DNA of 64,000 bases from Actinoplanes sp. M2I2 (GTDB lineage: Bacteria > Actinomycetota > Actinomycetes > Mycobacteriales > Micromonosporaceae), in NCBI RefSeq assembly GCF_023544445.1, contig NZ_JALPVJ010000028.1, positions 1 through 64,000 on the forward strand. Reading direction: 5' to 3'. The notes beneath the pieces were generated by a model. The model had not been told where the DNA came from and made no database searches. It saw only the letters and a list, made by a program, of their open reading frames with translations. Position 1 is the stretch's first letter; every line of letters starts with the position of its first letter. Shown here piece after piece: positions 1-7,824 of this stretch. The translations under genes and the position numbers were made by a program.

Positions 1-77
1 GGCAGTGATCACGACACGGGCTAAGGACACCCCGCGACGATCACCGTCATCCAAAGTTTCCTATGTCCCGACACACC

Positions 78-165
78 AGTTTCCGATGACTTGAGACAGG
101 GGTTTCCTATGTCTTGAGCCAGGACACCGTCGTCCGCTCTCTGTGATGTCTCAAGACATCGAAAC
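78..165. mobile_element. Degenerate repeat cluster resembling insertion-sequence ends
   Basis: Three diverged copies of a GTTTCnnATGnCTTGAGACA-like word lie here. Two are direct (near 78-98 and 107-126) and one is inverted (about 140-163, reading TGTGATGTCTCAAGACATCG). Such words resemble terminal repeats of IS481-type elements in actinomycetes, but that match is from memory. No transposase frame is present in the window, so this would be a solo end or a relic whose element lies outside. Confidence 0.35.
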
Positions 166-197
166 CCCTGAACCCGCGGTTGCGGGTTCAGGGGTTT
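162..197. terminator. Intrinsic terminator hairpin
   Basis: A perfect 16-bp stem (162-177 with 182-197) closes a GGTT loop and is followed on the + strand by TCTTTTTC. This is the best rho-independent terminator in the window. The gene it serves on the + strand would lie upstream of the window or in the IS relic. Confidence 0.75.
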
Positions 198-369
198 TCT
201 TTTTCGGTGTGGGTCCGTCCGACGCCGATGAAGTAGAGCTGCCGCGGTAGTCCCGGGCAAACCGTCTGGTACGACGATTTCAGCATCACCGTGGCGCCGC
301 CGGATTGGCAGGGCGACCCCGAGGACGAGGCGGCGCTGATCGCCTGCGAACGCGCGCTGGTCCGACCCG

Positions 370-1029
370 TCATCGGCCGGCGGTCAGGTACTCCAGCACG
401 AGGTCACTGATCATGGTCCGGTAGTGGTCCCGGCGGGCGGGGTCGAGCATGTCCCGTTTGAAGATCGCGCTGAAGGTGTACCGGTTGGCGGTCCGGAAGA
501 CGCAGAACGCACTGATCATCATGTGTACGTCGATCGGGTCGACGTCGTCGCGGAACTGGCCGGCCGCACGACCGCGCTCGAGGATCCGGCTCAGCGCGTC
601 CAGCGCCGGATTGGCCAGGCCCGCCAGGATCTCGGACCGGGCGATGTGCCGGGCGTAGTGAATGTTCTCGATGCTCACCAGCCGGATGAAGTCCGGGTGC
701 GACTCGTGATGGTCGAACGTGAGAGCGGCGAGCCGCCGGATCGCTTCGGCCGGGTCGAGGTGCTCCACGTCGACCTGCTGTTCGAGGGCGCGAATCCCGG
801 TGTACGCCTGCTCGAGCGCCGAGATGTATAGACCTTCTTTACCGTCGAAATAGTAGTAGATCATCCGCTTGGTGGTGCGGGTCTTCGCCGCGATCTCGTC
901 GACGCGGGCTCCGGCGAAGCCCTTGTCGGCGAACTCGCGGGTCGCGACGGCGAGGATCTCGGATCGGGTCCGTTCAGCGTCTCGCGCGGCGGGGGCCGCA
1001 GCTGGCGAGTCCGGCGTCTGCGTGGCCAC
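370..1029 (-). CDS. TetR/AcrR-family transcriptional regulator
   Basis: This is a DNA-binding repressor-type protein of 219 residues. An N-terminal helix-turn-helix covers roughly residues 20-65 (AVATREFADKGFAGARVDEI then TTKRMIYYYFDGKEGLY), followed by a C-terminal ligand-binding helical domain. The chosen start is GTG at 1029 because an AGGAGG lies 5-6 bases upstream; an ATG at 1065 is in frame but has no such site. The gene is divergent from the dehydroshikimate dehydratase fusion, so it is probably the local regulator of that gene, responding to an aromatic or hydroaromatic acid. The ligand assignment is inference. Confidence 0.88.
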   Translation of the reverse strand: MATQTPDSPAAAPAARDAERTRSEILAVATREFADKGFAGARVDEIAAKTRTTKRMIYYYFDGKEGLYISALEQAYTGIRALEQQVDVEHLDPAEAIRRLAALTFDHHESHPDFIRLVSIENIHYARHIARSEILAGLANPALDALSRILERGRAAGQFRDDVDPIDVHMMISAFCVFRTANRYTFSAIFKRDMLDPARRDHYRTMISDLVLEYLTAGR

Positions 1030-1100
1030 ATGGCCCTCCTTCGATCGAAGATTCACCTTAGTCACGGGTTCGTGGCCCTTCCTCCTCTGCCACGCAACGC

Positions 1101-1126
1101 GTATAACTAACTAACTAGTACATACA
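1101..1126. promoter_or_regulatory. Candidate TetR operator in divergent promoter region
   Basis: The AT-rich run GTATAACTAACTAACTAGTA then CATACA sits between the divergent regulator and dehydratase genes. It carries three AACTA steps and a palindromic ACTAGT core, and differs sharply in base composition from its surroundings. Operator function is inferred from position only. Confidence 0.4.
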
Positions 1127-1248
1127 TTGCCGCCAGCGGCAACGCCTGTGGTTCGGAACCGTCAGCGGCGCACCCTGTGTCGTCCCATCGGCGCATCGCT
1201 GAGCCCGTCCTCGACGCCGGGCGAAGCCATCGAGGAAGGCAGTGCACC

Positions 1249-4029
1249 ATGCTCATCGCCGATCATGATGCTGCTCGAAGCGCGGCCGTCGCACCGCGCG
1301 CCGAACCACGCCTGACGATCGCCACCGCCTGCCTGTCCGGGACCCTGGAGGACAAGCTCGCGGCCGCCGCGGCAGCCGGCTTCCACGGAATCGAGATATT
1401 CGAGAGCGACCTCATCGCGTCGGCATGGTCACCGGCGAGGGTCCGGCAGGAATGCGCCCGTCGTGGCCTGACCATCGACCTCTACCAGCCCTTCCGCGAC
1501 TTCGAGGCGGTCGCCCCCGACACCTTCCGGGCCAACCTGCGCCGTGCGGACCACAAGCTCGGCGTGCTGGAACAACTCGGCGCCGTCACGATGCTGGTCG
1601 CTTCGTCAGAGTCGGCCGACGCCGTCGACGACGACGACCTGGCCGCCGACCACCTGCGGGAGCTGGCCGAGATGGCCGCGGTCCGCGGGCTGCGCATCGC
1701 GTACGAGCCGCTGGCCTGGGGCCGCTTCGTGAACACGTACGCCCACGCGTGGCGAATCGTGCGGCGCGCCGACCACCCCGCCCTCGGCCTGTGCCTGGAC
1801 AGCTTCCACGTGCTGTCCCGGGGCGACGACCTGGCCGGGATCCGGGTGGTGCCCGGCTCGAAGGTGTTCCACCTGCAACTGGCCGACGCGCCTCGGTTGA
1901 AGATGGACACAGTGGAGTGGAGCCGGCACCACCGGCTCTTTCCCGGCCTCGGCTCGTTCGACCTGACCGGGTTCCTGAGCCAGGTCCTGGCCACCGGCTA
2001 CGACGGTCCGCTCTCGCTCGAGGTGTTCAACGACGTCTACCGGCAAGCTGATCCCCGGCACGCCGCCATCGACGGGATGCGGTCGCTGCTCGCCCTGCAG
2101 GAGTCGGTCAGCGTCGGCGGCCCACCCGTCGCGCGGCGCCGGCTGCGATCACCCGGCCTGACCCCCGCGCCGCGTCTCGGCGGCCACATGTTCACCGAAC
2201 TCGCCGTCGACGAGGTGTCCGGCCCGGTCGTCGCCCGTACCCTGACCGCTCTGGGCTTCGCCTGGACCGGGTCGCACCGCTCCAAGCCGGTGCAGTTGTG
2301 GCAGCAGGGCGCCGCCCGGATCCTGCTCAACTTCGCGTCGCAGCGGACGGTCGCGCCCGGCACGGCGGCCATCTGCGCCCTCGGGCTGGAGAGCAGCGAT
2401 CCCGCGGGTTCGGCCGAGCGTGCGGTTCGGCTGCTCGCTCCGGTCCTGCCTCGCGTGCGTCAACCGGAGGAGGCCGACCTCAGTTCGGTGGCCGCTCCCG
2501 ACGGGACTGCGGTCTTCTTCTGCCGTGCGGGCGCGGACGGCAACGGCTGGCTGGCCGACTTCGAGGCCACCGACGCCGAGACGTGCACCGGGGGCCTGGT
2601 GACCGCGACCGACCACATCGCTCTGACCGAGCCGGTGGACGACTTCGACCAGGTCACCCTCTTCTACCGCACGGTCCTGGGCCTGCAGTCGGGCCAGACG
2701 ATCGAGCTCACCGCACCCTTCGGTCTGCTGCGCAGCCGGTCGGCCACCGACGCCGGGCACACTGTGCGGATCACGCTCAACACGGCGCCGCTGCGCCGCG
2801 GTTCCTGGGCGCCGGCCGTGCCGAGCCCTCAGCACATCGCGTTCGCCAGCGACGACGTGATCGCCGCGGCCAAGGCCATGCGTGAGCTCGGCGCGCCGGT
2901 GCTGCGCATCCCGCACAACTACTACGACGACCTCGACGCCCGCCTCGCCCCGAAGCCGGAGCTGCTCGCGACCCTGCGCGAGCACTCGATTCTCTACGAC
3001 TGCGACGAGGGTGGGGAGTACCTGCACTTCTACACCGAGATGCTGGGCTCGCGGCTGTTCTTCGAGGTGGTGCAACGCATCGGTGACTACGCCGGCTACG
3101 GCGCCGCGAGCAGCGCTCCGGTGCGGATGGCCGCACACCGGCAACGTCGCCTACGGCGACTCCGGGAGACACCACAGCAGACGTACGGTCGTGAGCACGA
3201 CTATTCCCTGGCCCACCTGACGGCGCTGAGCCTGTCCCCACCGGAACTGGTCGAGGCCGCCGCGGACGCCGGATACCGGTATGTGGGCCTGCGCCTGACC
3301 CGGGTGACGCCGGTCGAGCCGCACTATCCGCTGGCCACCGATCCCGCGCTGATGCGCACGACGAAGGTGCGCCTGGCGGCCACCGGGGTCGAGGTCCTCG
3401 ACATCGAGTTGGCCAGGATCGGTCCCGACGAGGATCCGCGGGATTTCCAGCGCTTCCTGGAGGCCGGCGCGGAACTCGGTGCGCGCCACGTCATCGTCCA
3501 GCTGCCCGATCCGGACCGCAACCGCAAGATCGACCGGTACGCGCGGTTGTGCCAGATGGCCCGCCCGCTCGGCCTGACCATGGATCTGGAGTTCCCCTCG
3601 TGGACCGAGACACCGGATCTCACCGAGGCGACCCGGGTTCTGCGGTCGGCGGATCAGCCGAACGCCGGCATCCTGATCGACCTGCTGCACTTCGCCCGCT
3701 CCGGCTCCAGCGTGGCCGACCTGCGGGAGCTGCCGGCCGGGTGGTTCCACTTCGCGCACGTCTGTGACGCGCCGCCGGGGGTGCCGCCGACCAGGGAGGA
3801 GCTCATCCACACCGCACGGTTCGAACGGCTCTATCCCGGCGAGGGCGGCATCGACGTCGACGGAATTCTGGCGGCTCTGCCGTCCGGCATCCCGTACGCC
3901 TTGGAGATTCCCCGCGCGCAGCTGGTGGCGCAGATCGGGGCGAAGGAGCATGCCCGCCTGGCGGTCGCCGCGGCGCGCCGCCGCCTCGACAGCGTGCCGG
4001 CGAACCGGAGATCGGCCGACGCGGCATAG
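1249..4029 (+). CDS. qsuB: 3-dehydroshikimate dehydratase fused to HPPD-like and second TIM-barrel domains
   Basis: The protein has 926 residues in three parts. Residues about 20-285 form a xylose-isomerase-like TIM barrel matching bacterial 3-dehydroshikimate dehydratases (EIFESDL, YQPFRDFEAV, CLDSFHVLS, EWSRHHRLFPGLGSFDLTGF, PLSLEVFNDVY), which convert 3-dehydroshikimate to protocatechuate. Residues about 310-625 are a 4-hydroxyphenylpyruvate-dioxygenase-like VOC domain keeping two His and a Glu at the metal positions (TDHIAL, QHIAF, FFEVVQR). Residues about 650-910 are a second sugar-phosphate-isomerase-like barrel. The two-domain form is known (QuiC1/QsuB, about 620-640 residues); the third domain is the oddity. 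The ATG at 1249 follows GAGGAAGG. Function of the first domain is well supported; the roles of the others are not. Confidence 0.88.
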   Translation: MLIADHDAARSAAVAPRAEPRLTIATACLSGTLEDKLAAAAAAGFHGIEIFESDLIASAWSPARVRQECARRGLTIDLYQPFRDFEAVAPDTFRANLRRADHKLGVLEQLGAVTMLVASSESADAVDDDDLAADHLRELAEMAAVRGLRIAYEPLAWGRFVNTYAHAWRIVRRADHPALGLCLDSFHVLSRGDDLAGIRVVPGSKVFHLQLADAPRLKMDTVEWSRHHRLFPGLGSFDLTGFLSQVLATGYDGPLSLEVFNDVYRQADPRHAAIDGMRSLLALQESVSVGGPPVARRRLRSPGLTPAPRLGGHMFTELAVDEVSGPVVARTLTALGFAWTGSHRSKPVQLWQQGAARILLNFASQRTVAPGTAAICALGLESSDPAGSAERAVRLLAPVLPRVRQPEEADLSSVAAPDGTAVFFCRAGADGNGWLADFEATDAETCTGGLVTATDHIALTEPVDDFDQVTLFYRTVLGLQSGQTIELTAPFGLLRSRSATDAGHTVRITLNTAPLRRGSWAPAVPSPQHIAFASDDVIAAAKAMRELGAPVLRIPHNYYDDLDARLAPKPELLATLREHSILYDCDEGGEYLHFYTEMLGSRLFFEVVQRIGDYAGYGAASSAPVRMAAHRQRRLRRLRETPQQTYGREHDYSLAHLTALSLSPPELVEAAADAGYRYVGLRLTRVTPVEPHYPLATDPALMRTTKVRLAATGVEVLDIELARIGPDEDPRDFQRFLEAGAELGARHVIVQLPDPDRNRKIDRYARLCQMARPLGLTMDLEFPSWTETPDLTEATRVLRSADQPNAGILIDLLHFARSGSSVADLRELPAGWFHFAHVCDAPPGVPPTREELIHTARFERLYPGEGGIDVDGILAALPSGIPYALEIPRAQLVAQIGAKEHARLAVAAARRRLDSVPANRRSADAA

Positions 4030-4099
4030 CCGTACGGCCGGTGCCAACGCCAGAGAGGAGAGCGTCTGATGGCCGATGCGATGCCGGGGGCCGCGGGCG

Positions 4100-4145
4100 G
4101 CGGTGGAAGCGTCGCGGCGACCGGCCGTCTCGACGCTTCCACCGC
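4100..4145. terminator. Bidirectional hairpin between convergent genes
   Basis: A perfect 15-bp stem (4100-4114 with 4131-4145) with a 16-base loop lies between the 3' ends of the dehydratase fusion and the citryl-CoA-lyase-like gene. No T-tract follows, as is usual in high-GC actinomycetes. Confidence 0.65.
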
Positions 4146-4149
4146 ACCC

Positions 4150-4965
4150 TTACGAGGTGTCCTGCGTAAAGGTCGGCAGGATCCACGGCGGCATCGGGCC
4201 CTTGTTGCGGCGGCCCTGGCCGGTCTCCTCCCAGGCGTGGGCGAGGATGCCGACACTGCGGCTCAGGACGAACAGTCCCCGGGCCAGCGGCGGCGGGAAG
4301 CCCAGTTCGGCGTAGACGACGGCGGTGCAGCCGTCGATGTTGATCGGCACGGGCCGGCTGCGGCCCTCGGCGAGGACGTGCTCGATGGCGTGGGCGGCGC
4401 GCAGGTAGGAACCGTCGACGACGCCACCGGCGACGGCCTGCTCCACCTGAGCGAGCAGTGGGTCGCGGCGGGGGTCGACGGTGTGGAACCGGTGCCCGAA
4501 GCCGGGCAGGTACTTCGAGCGGGCCCGCCACGAGTCCACGGTTGTCTCGGCGGCGGTGGCGAGCTCGGCGCCGTCCTGGTGCAGGCGCCGGACGTCGTCC
4601 AGCAGGGTCATGCACTGTTCGCCGGCGCCGCCGTGCACGTCGCCCAGCAGGTTGATGCCGGTCGCCACGGCGTTGTTGAGGCCGATTCCGCAGGTCGCCG
4701 CCATCCGGGCCACCGCGATGGACGGCGCGTGCGGGCCGTGGTCCACGGAGGAGACCAGGGCCGCCTCGAGCAGTCGCTCCTGACCCGGGGTGGCGGTCTC
4801 GCCGCGCACCATGAGCCAGATGATCCCGGCGAAGCTGATCGAGCCGATCAGGTCCTGGACGGGGTGACCGCGCAGTTCGATGCGGTTGGGTTCGATGCGC
4901 GAGACGCTTGTCGCCCACCAGTCGGACACGTCTCGGACGGTCGGCTCGGGCCGGTCCTGGCTCAT
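4150..4965 (-). CDS. Citryl-CoA lyase-like protein (citrate synthase family)
   Basis: This 271-residue protein is much shorter than citrate synthase (about 370-430) and fits stand-alone citryl-CoA-lyase-like proteins, which cleave a 3-hydroxyacyl-CoA such as citryl-CoA to acetyl-CoA and a 2-oxo acid. The three catalytic positions of the family are visible: His111 in GDVHGGAGE, His158 in LPGFGHRFH and Asp211 in INIDGCTAV. Its ATG overlaps the stop of the upstream CoA-transferase by 4 bp, so the two are translationally coupled. Coupling suggests that the transferase makes its CoA substrate. Whether the substrate is citrate, citramalate or a related acid cannot be read from the sequence. Confidence 0.82.
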   Translation of the reverse strand: MSQDRPEPTVRDVSDWWATSVSRIEPNRIELRGHPVQDLIGSISFAGIIWLMVRGETATPGQERLLEAALVSSVDHGPHAPSIAVARMAATCGIGLNNAVATGINLLGDVHGGAGEQCMTLLDDVRRLHQDGAELATAAETTVDSWRARSKYLPGFGHRFHTVDPRRDPLLAQVEQAVAGGVVDGSYLRAAHAIEHVLAEGRSRPVPINIDGCTAVVYAELGFPPPLARGLFVLSRSVGILAHAWEETGQGRRNKGPMPPWILPTFTQDTS

Positions 4966-6140
4966 GGTGCGGTCACCTCGTCCGTGGCGATCTTGAACTC
5001 GTCGTTGTGCTCACCGAGCAGTGGCGGCGGTGCCGGGGGGTGCAGGGCCTCACCGTTGACGAGCACCCCGCTGCCGGTGACCCGCAGCGTCCGGTCCGGG
5101 TCGCCGGGGAACCCCAGCTCGGTGAAGAAGCCGCGGGCCTTCAGCTGGTCGAGTTCCATCGCCTGCGGGACGGTCAGGATGCGGGCCGCCGGCACGCCGG
5201 CCGCCGACAGCGTGCGCTCCCACTCGATGGCCGGGCGTCCGCGCAGCGCTGAGTTGATCGCATCGTTGAGCGCGGACCGGTGGTGTTTTCGCGCCTCGCG
5301 GTCGGCGAATCGCTCGTCGGTGAGCAGGTCAAGGCGCTCGATGAGCCGGCAAAGAGTCTCGAACTGCTCCTGCCGATTGGCGGCGATGTTGAGCGGCCCG
5401 TCCGCGGCGTGGAAGGTGCCCGAGGGTGCGGCGGTGGCGTTCTGGTCGCCCATCGGCTCCGGGGGGATACCGCTGACCAGGAAATTCGATGCGGCCCATC
5501 CCATCGCGGACAGGGAGGTCTCCAGCATGGAGACGTCCAGGCACACACCTTTGCCGGTTCTGGCCCGCCCGGCCAGCGAGGCGGCGATCGTCATGGCGGC
5601 GACGAGGCCACCGATGGTGTCGGAGACCGGGAACCCGACCCGCAGCGGGGCGGTCTCCGGTGTGCCGGTCACGCTCATCATCCCGGACAGGCCTTGGATG
5701 ATCTGGTCGTACGCGGGCGCCTGGCGCATCGGCCCGGTCTGCCCGAACCCGGAGATGGCGCAGTACACCAGACGTGGGTTGATCCGGTGCAGCACCTCCC
5801 AGCCGTACCCGATCCGGCTCAGGACACCGGCCCGGAAGTTCTCCAGCAGGACGTCGGCGCCGGTGAGCAGGGCCTCGAAGGTCGCCCGGTCGGCAGTGTC
5901 CTTGAGGTCGAGTTCGACGGACTTCTTTCCCGCGTTCTGCGCGAGGAAGGACGCGCCGATCGCCGCCCGGTTCAACCCGGGTTCCGGACCCAGCTTGCGG
6001 GCCAGATCCCCGTCACCGGGCCTCTCGATCTTGACGACCTCTGCGCCGAGAAGCATCAGGTGGTAGCTGCAGTACGGGCCGGCCAGGACATTTGTCAGGT
6101 CCAGAACCCGGACGCCGTGCAACGGTCGGTCGTCATCCAT
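4962..6140 (-). CDS. Family III CoA-transferase (CaiB/BaiF type)
   Basis: The protein of 392 residues has the normal family length. It moves CoA from a donor thioester to a carboxylic acid acceptor. The family signature is seen in GVRVLDLTNVLAGPY at the N-terminus, EVVKIERPGDGD, and the likely catalytic Asp145 in APAYDQIIQGLSG. Start ATG at 6140 follows GAGGGG by about 8 bases; longer upstream reading is out of the family. It is first in a two-gene operon with the citryl-CoA-lyase-like gene and diverges from the aldehyde dehydrogenase operon. Citramalate, malate or citrate are plausible acceptors given the partner, but this is inference. Confidence 0.88.
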   Translation of the reverse strand: MDDDRPLHGVRVLDLTNVLAGPYCSYHLMLLGAEVVKIERPGDGDLARKLGPEPGLNRAAIGASFLAQNAGKKSVELDLKDTADRATFEALLTGADVLLENFRAGVLSRIGYGWEVLHRINPRLVYCAISGFGQTGPMRQAPAYDQIIQGLSGMMSVTGTPETAPLRVGFPVSDTIGGLVAAMTIAASLAGRARTGKGVCLDVSMLETSLSAMGWAASNFLVSGIPPEPMGDQNATAAPSGTFHAADGPLNIAANRQEQFETLCRLIERLDLLTDERFADREARKHHRSALNDAINSALRGRPAIEWERTLSAAGVPAARILTVPQAMELDQLKARGFFTELGFPGDPDRTLRVTGSGVLVNGEALHPPAPPPLLGEHNDEFKIATDEVTAP

Positions 6141-6244
6141 GAGACGTGCCCCTCGGTCGTCATCGGGCGAGAAGCCCGGCATGGCGGTCAGGCGGCGGAG
6201 CAGTGCGGCTTTCACTTCCCCGAAACAAACCGCGGAGCCAGCCA

Positions 6245-6304
6245 TTGCCAGGGGTCTCCGCGGCCCGTACGTTACACCTAGTCCACAGGGTGGTCCATAT
6301 GGAC
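6245..6304 (+). promoter_or_regulatory. Promoter with IclR-type operator upstream of aldehyde dehydrogenase operon
   Basis: A sigma-70-like promoter TTGCCA (6245-6250), 17-base spacer, TACGTT (6268-6273) is followed at once by TAGTCCACAGGGTGGTCCA (6279-6297), an imperfect inverted repeat. A perfect palindrome GTCCATATGGAC (6293-6304) overlaps its end. The same promoter and operator arrangement occurs at 12069-12121 before the TRAP operon. An operator just downstream of the -10 box suggests repression, most simply by the IclR protein encoded between the two sites. Confidence 0.75.
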
Positions 6305-6333
6305 TACCTAGCGGTTCGCTCGGAGGAGTGCCG

Positions 6334-7824
6334 ATGATTGACAGCCCTGGCCGTGCCGTCCCGCAGGACGCGCCGACCACGGTCGGATGCCTGATCGCCG
6401 GCGAGTGGGTGAGCGACGGACAGCGGGCGGACCGCGTCGGTCCCTGGACCCGAGTCGTCGTCAGCACCACCCGGCAGGCCACCGATCACGACATCGATGC
6501 CGCTCTTCGGTATGCACATCGTGGTGCCAAGGCGGTCGCCCGGATGTCGCCCGCCGCCCGCGCCGGTGTGCTGGAACGGGCCGCCGCCGAGGCGCTGGCC
6601 AGGCGCGACGACATCGCCACGCTGCTCGCCCGGGAACTCGGCAAACCCGTCAAGGACGGCCGCGGCGAGATCGACCGGGTGGCCGACACCTTCGCCGTCT
6701 CCGCCGCCGAAGCCCGCCGCATCGGCGGGGAGGTCCTGCCGGTGGCGGGCTGGGCCCGCGGCGTGGGCAACACCGCGCTGACCCACCGCGCCCCGGTCGG
6801 TGTCGCCCTCGCGATCACCCCGTTCAACGCGCCGGCCAACCTGCTCGCACACAAGCTCGCCGCCTCGTTCGCCGCCGGCAACACCACGATCGTGAAACCG
6901 CCGCCACAGGCCCCCGCGTCGTCCGCGGCGGTGGTACGGCTGTTGCTCGACGCCGGGATGCCACCCGAGGCGGTTCAGGTGCTGCACGGCGGCGGACCGG
7001 TCGGCGCGGCCCTGAGCGCCGCGCCTGAAGTCGGGGTCATCAGTTTCACCGGCAGCCCGGAGACGGGCGCCGCGGTGGCCCGGTCGGCCGGCGCCAAGCG
7101 CCTGGTCATGGAACTCGGCGGTAACGCCGCGACCATCGTCTGCGAGGACGCCGACATCGCCGCGGCCGCCCGGATCTGCGCGGCCACCGGGTACAGCAAC
7201 TCCGGGCAGAGCTGCATCTCGGTGCAGCGGGTCTACGTGCACCGCAGCCGGTACGACGAATTCCTCGCCGCGTTCACCCTCGCGGTCGAGAAGCTCACCG
7301 TCGGCGACCCTCTCGACGCGGCCACCGATGTCGGCTCGATGGTCGACGACGACGCGGCCGAACGCGTCGTCTCGTGGACGCACGAGGCGGTGGCCGCCGG
7401 GGCGACCATCACCACCGGCGGCCGCCGGAACGGAGCGACGGTGATCCCGACAGTCGTCGCGTCCCCGCCACCGGGTGCCCGTCTCATCCGCGAGGAGGTG
7501 TTCGGCGCCGCCGTGGCCGTCCAGCCGTTCGACGACTTCGACGACGTGCTGACGACCTGCAACGACAGCCGCTACGGCCTGCAGGCCGGACTGTTCACCC
7601 ACGACGTGCGGCGCATCGTCACCGCGTGGCGCGAGCTAGAGGTCGGCGGACTCATCGTGAACGGGTCCTCGAACTACCGGCTCGACCACATCCCGTTCGG
7701 CGGGGTCAAGGACTCCGGCTTCGGTCGCGAGGCACCGCGCTGGATGATCGACGACTACACCGTCGTCAAGACCCTGATGCTGCGCGGCATCTCCCTCTTC
7801 GGCGACCAGGAGGACGCCCGATGA
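6334..7824 (+). CDS. NAD(P)-dependent aldehyde dehydrogenase
   Basis: This 496-residue enzyme oxidises an aldehyde to the acid with NAD(P). Landmarks are the catalytic Glu260 (VMELGGN), catalytic Cys294 (NSGQSCISVQR) and the C-terminal GGVKDSGFGRE. The start ATG at 6334 follows GGAGG. It is the first gene behind the operator-controlled promoter and its stop overlaps the ATG of the next gene, a ThDP enzyme, by 4 bp. The pairing suggests that it oxidises the aldehyde released by that decarboxylase, as in benzoylformate-type pathways. The actual aldehyde is unknown. Confidence 0.9.
   Translation: MIDSPGRAVPQDAPTTVGCLIAGEWVSDGQRADRVGPWTRVVVSTTRQATDHDIDAALRYAHRGAKAVARMSPAARAGVLERAAAEALARRDDIATLLARELGKPVKDGRGEIDRVADTFAVSAAEARRIGGEVLPVAGWARGVGNTALTHRAPVGVALAITPFNAPANLLAHKLAASFAAGNTTIVKPPPQAPASSAAVVRLLLDAGMPPEAVQVLHGGGPVGAALSAAPEVGVISFTGSPETGAAVARSAGAKRLVMELGGNAATIVCEDADIAAAARICAATGYSNSGQSCISVQRVYVHRSRYDEFLAAFTLAVEKLTVGDPLDAATDVGSMVDDDAAERVVSWTHEAVAAGATITTGGRRNGATVIPTVVASPPPGARLIREEVFGAAVAVQPFDDFDDVLTTCNDSRYGLQAGLFTHDVRRIVTAWRELEVGGLIVNGSSNYRLDHIPFGGVKDSGFGREAPRWMIDDYTVVKTLMLRGISLFGDQEDAR

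Noticed and set aside
237..410. Open frame on + strand with a protein-like end (VWYDDFSITVAPPDWQGDPE)
   Set aside because: It has no start codon or ribosome site and overlaps the TetR gene end. It might be a gene remnant, but no family was recognised.
2149..3144. Long - strand frame inside the dehydratase fusion
   Set aside because: It is low-complexity, rich in Arg, Gly and Val, and is the shadow of the real gene in high-GC DNA.
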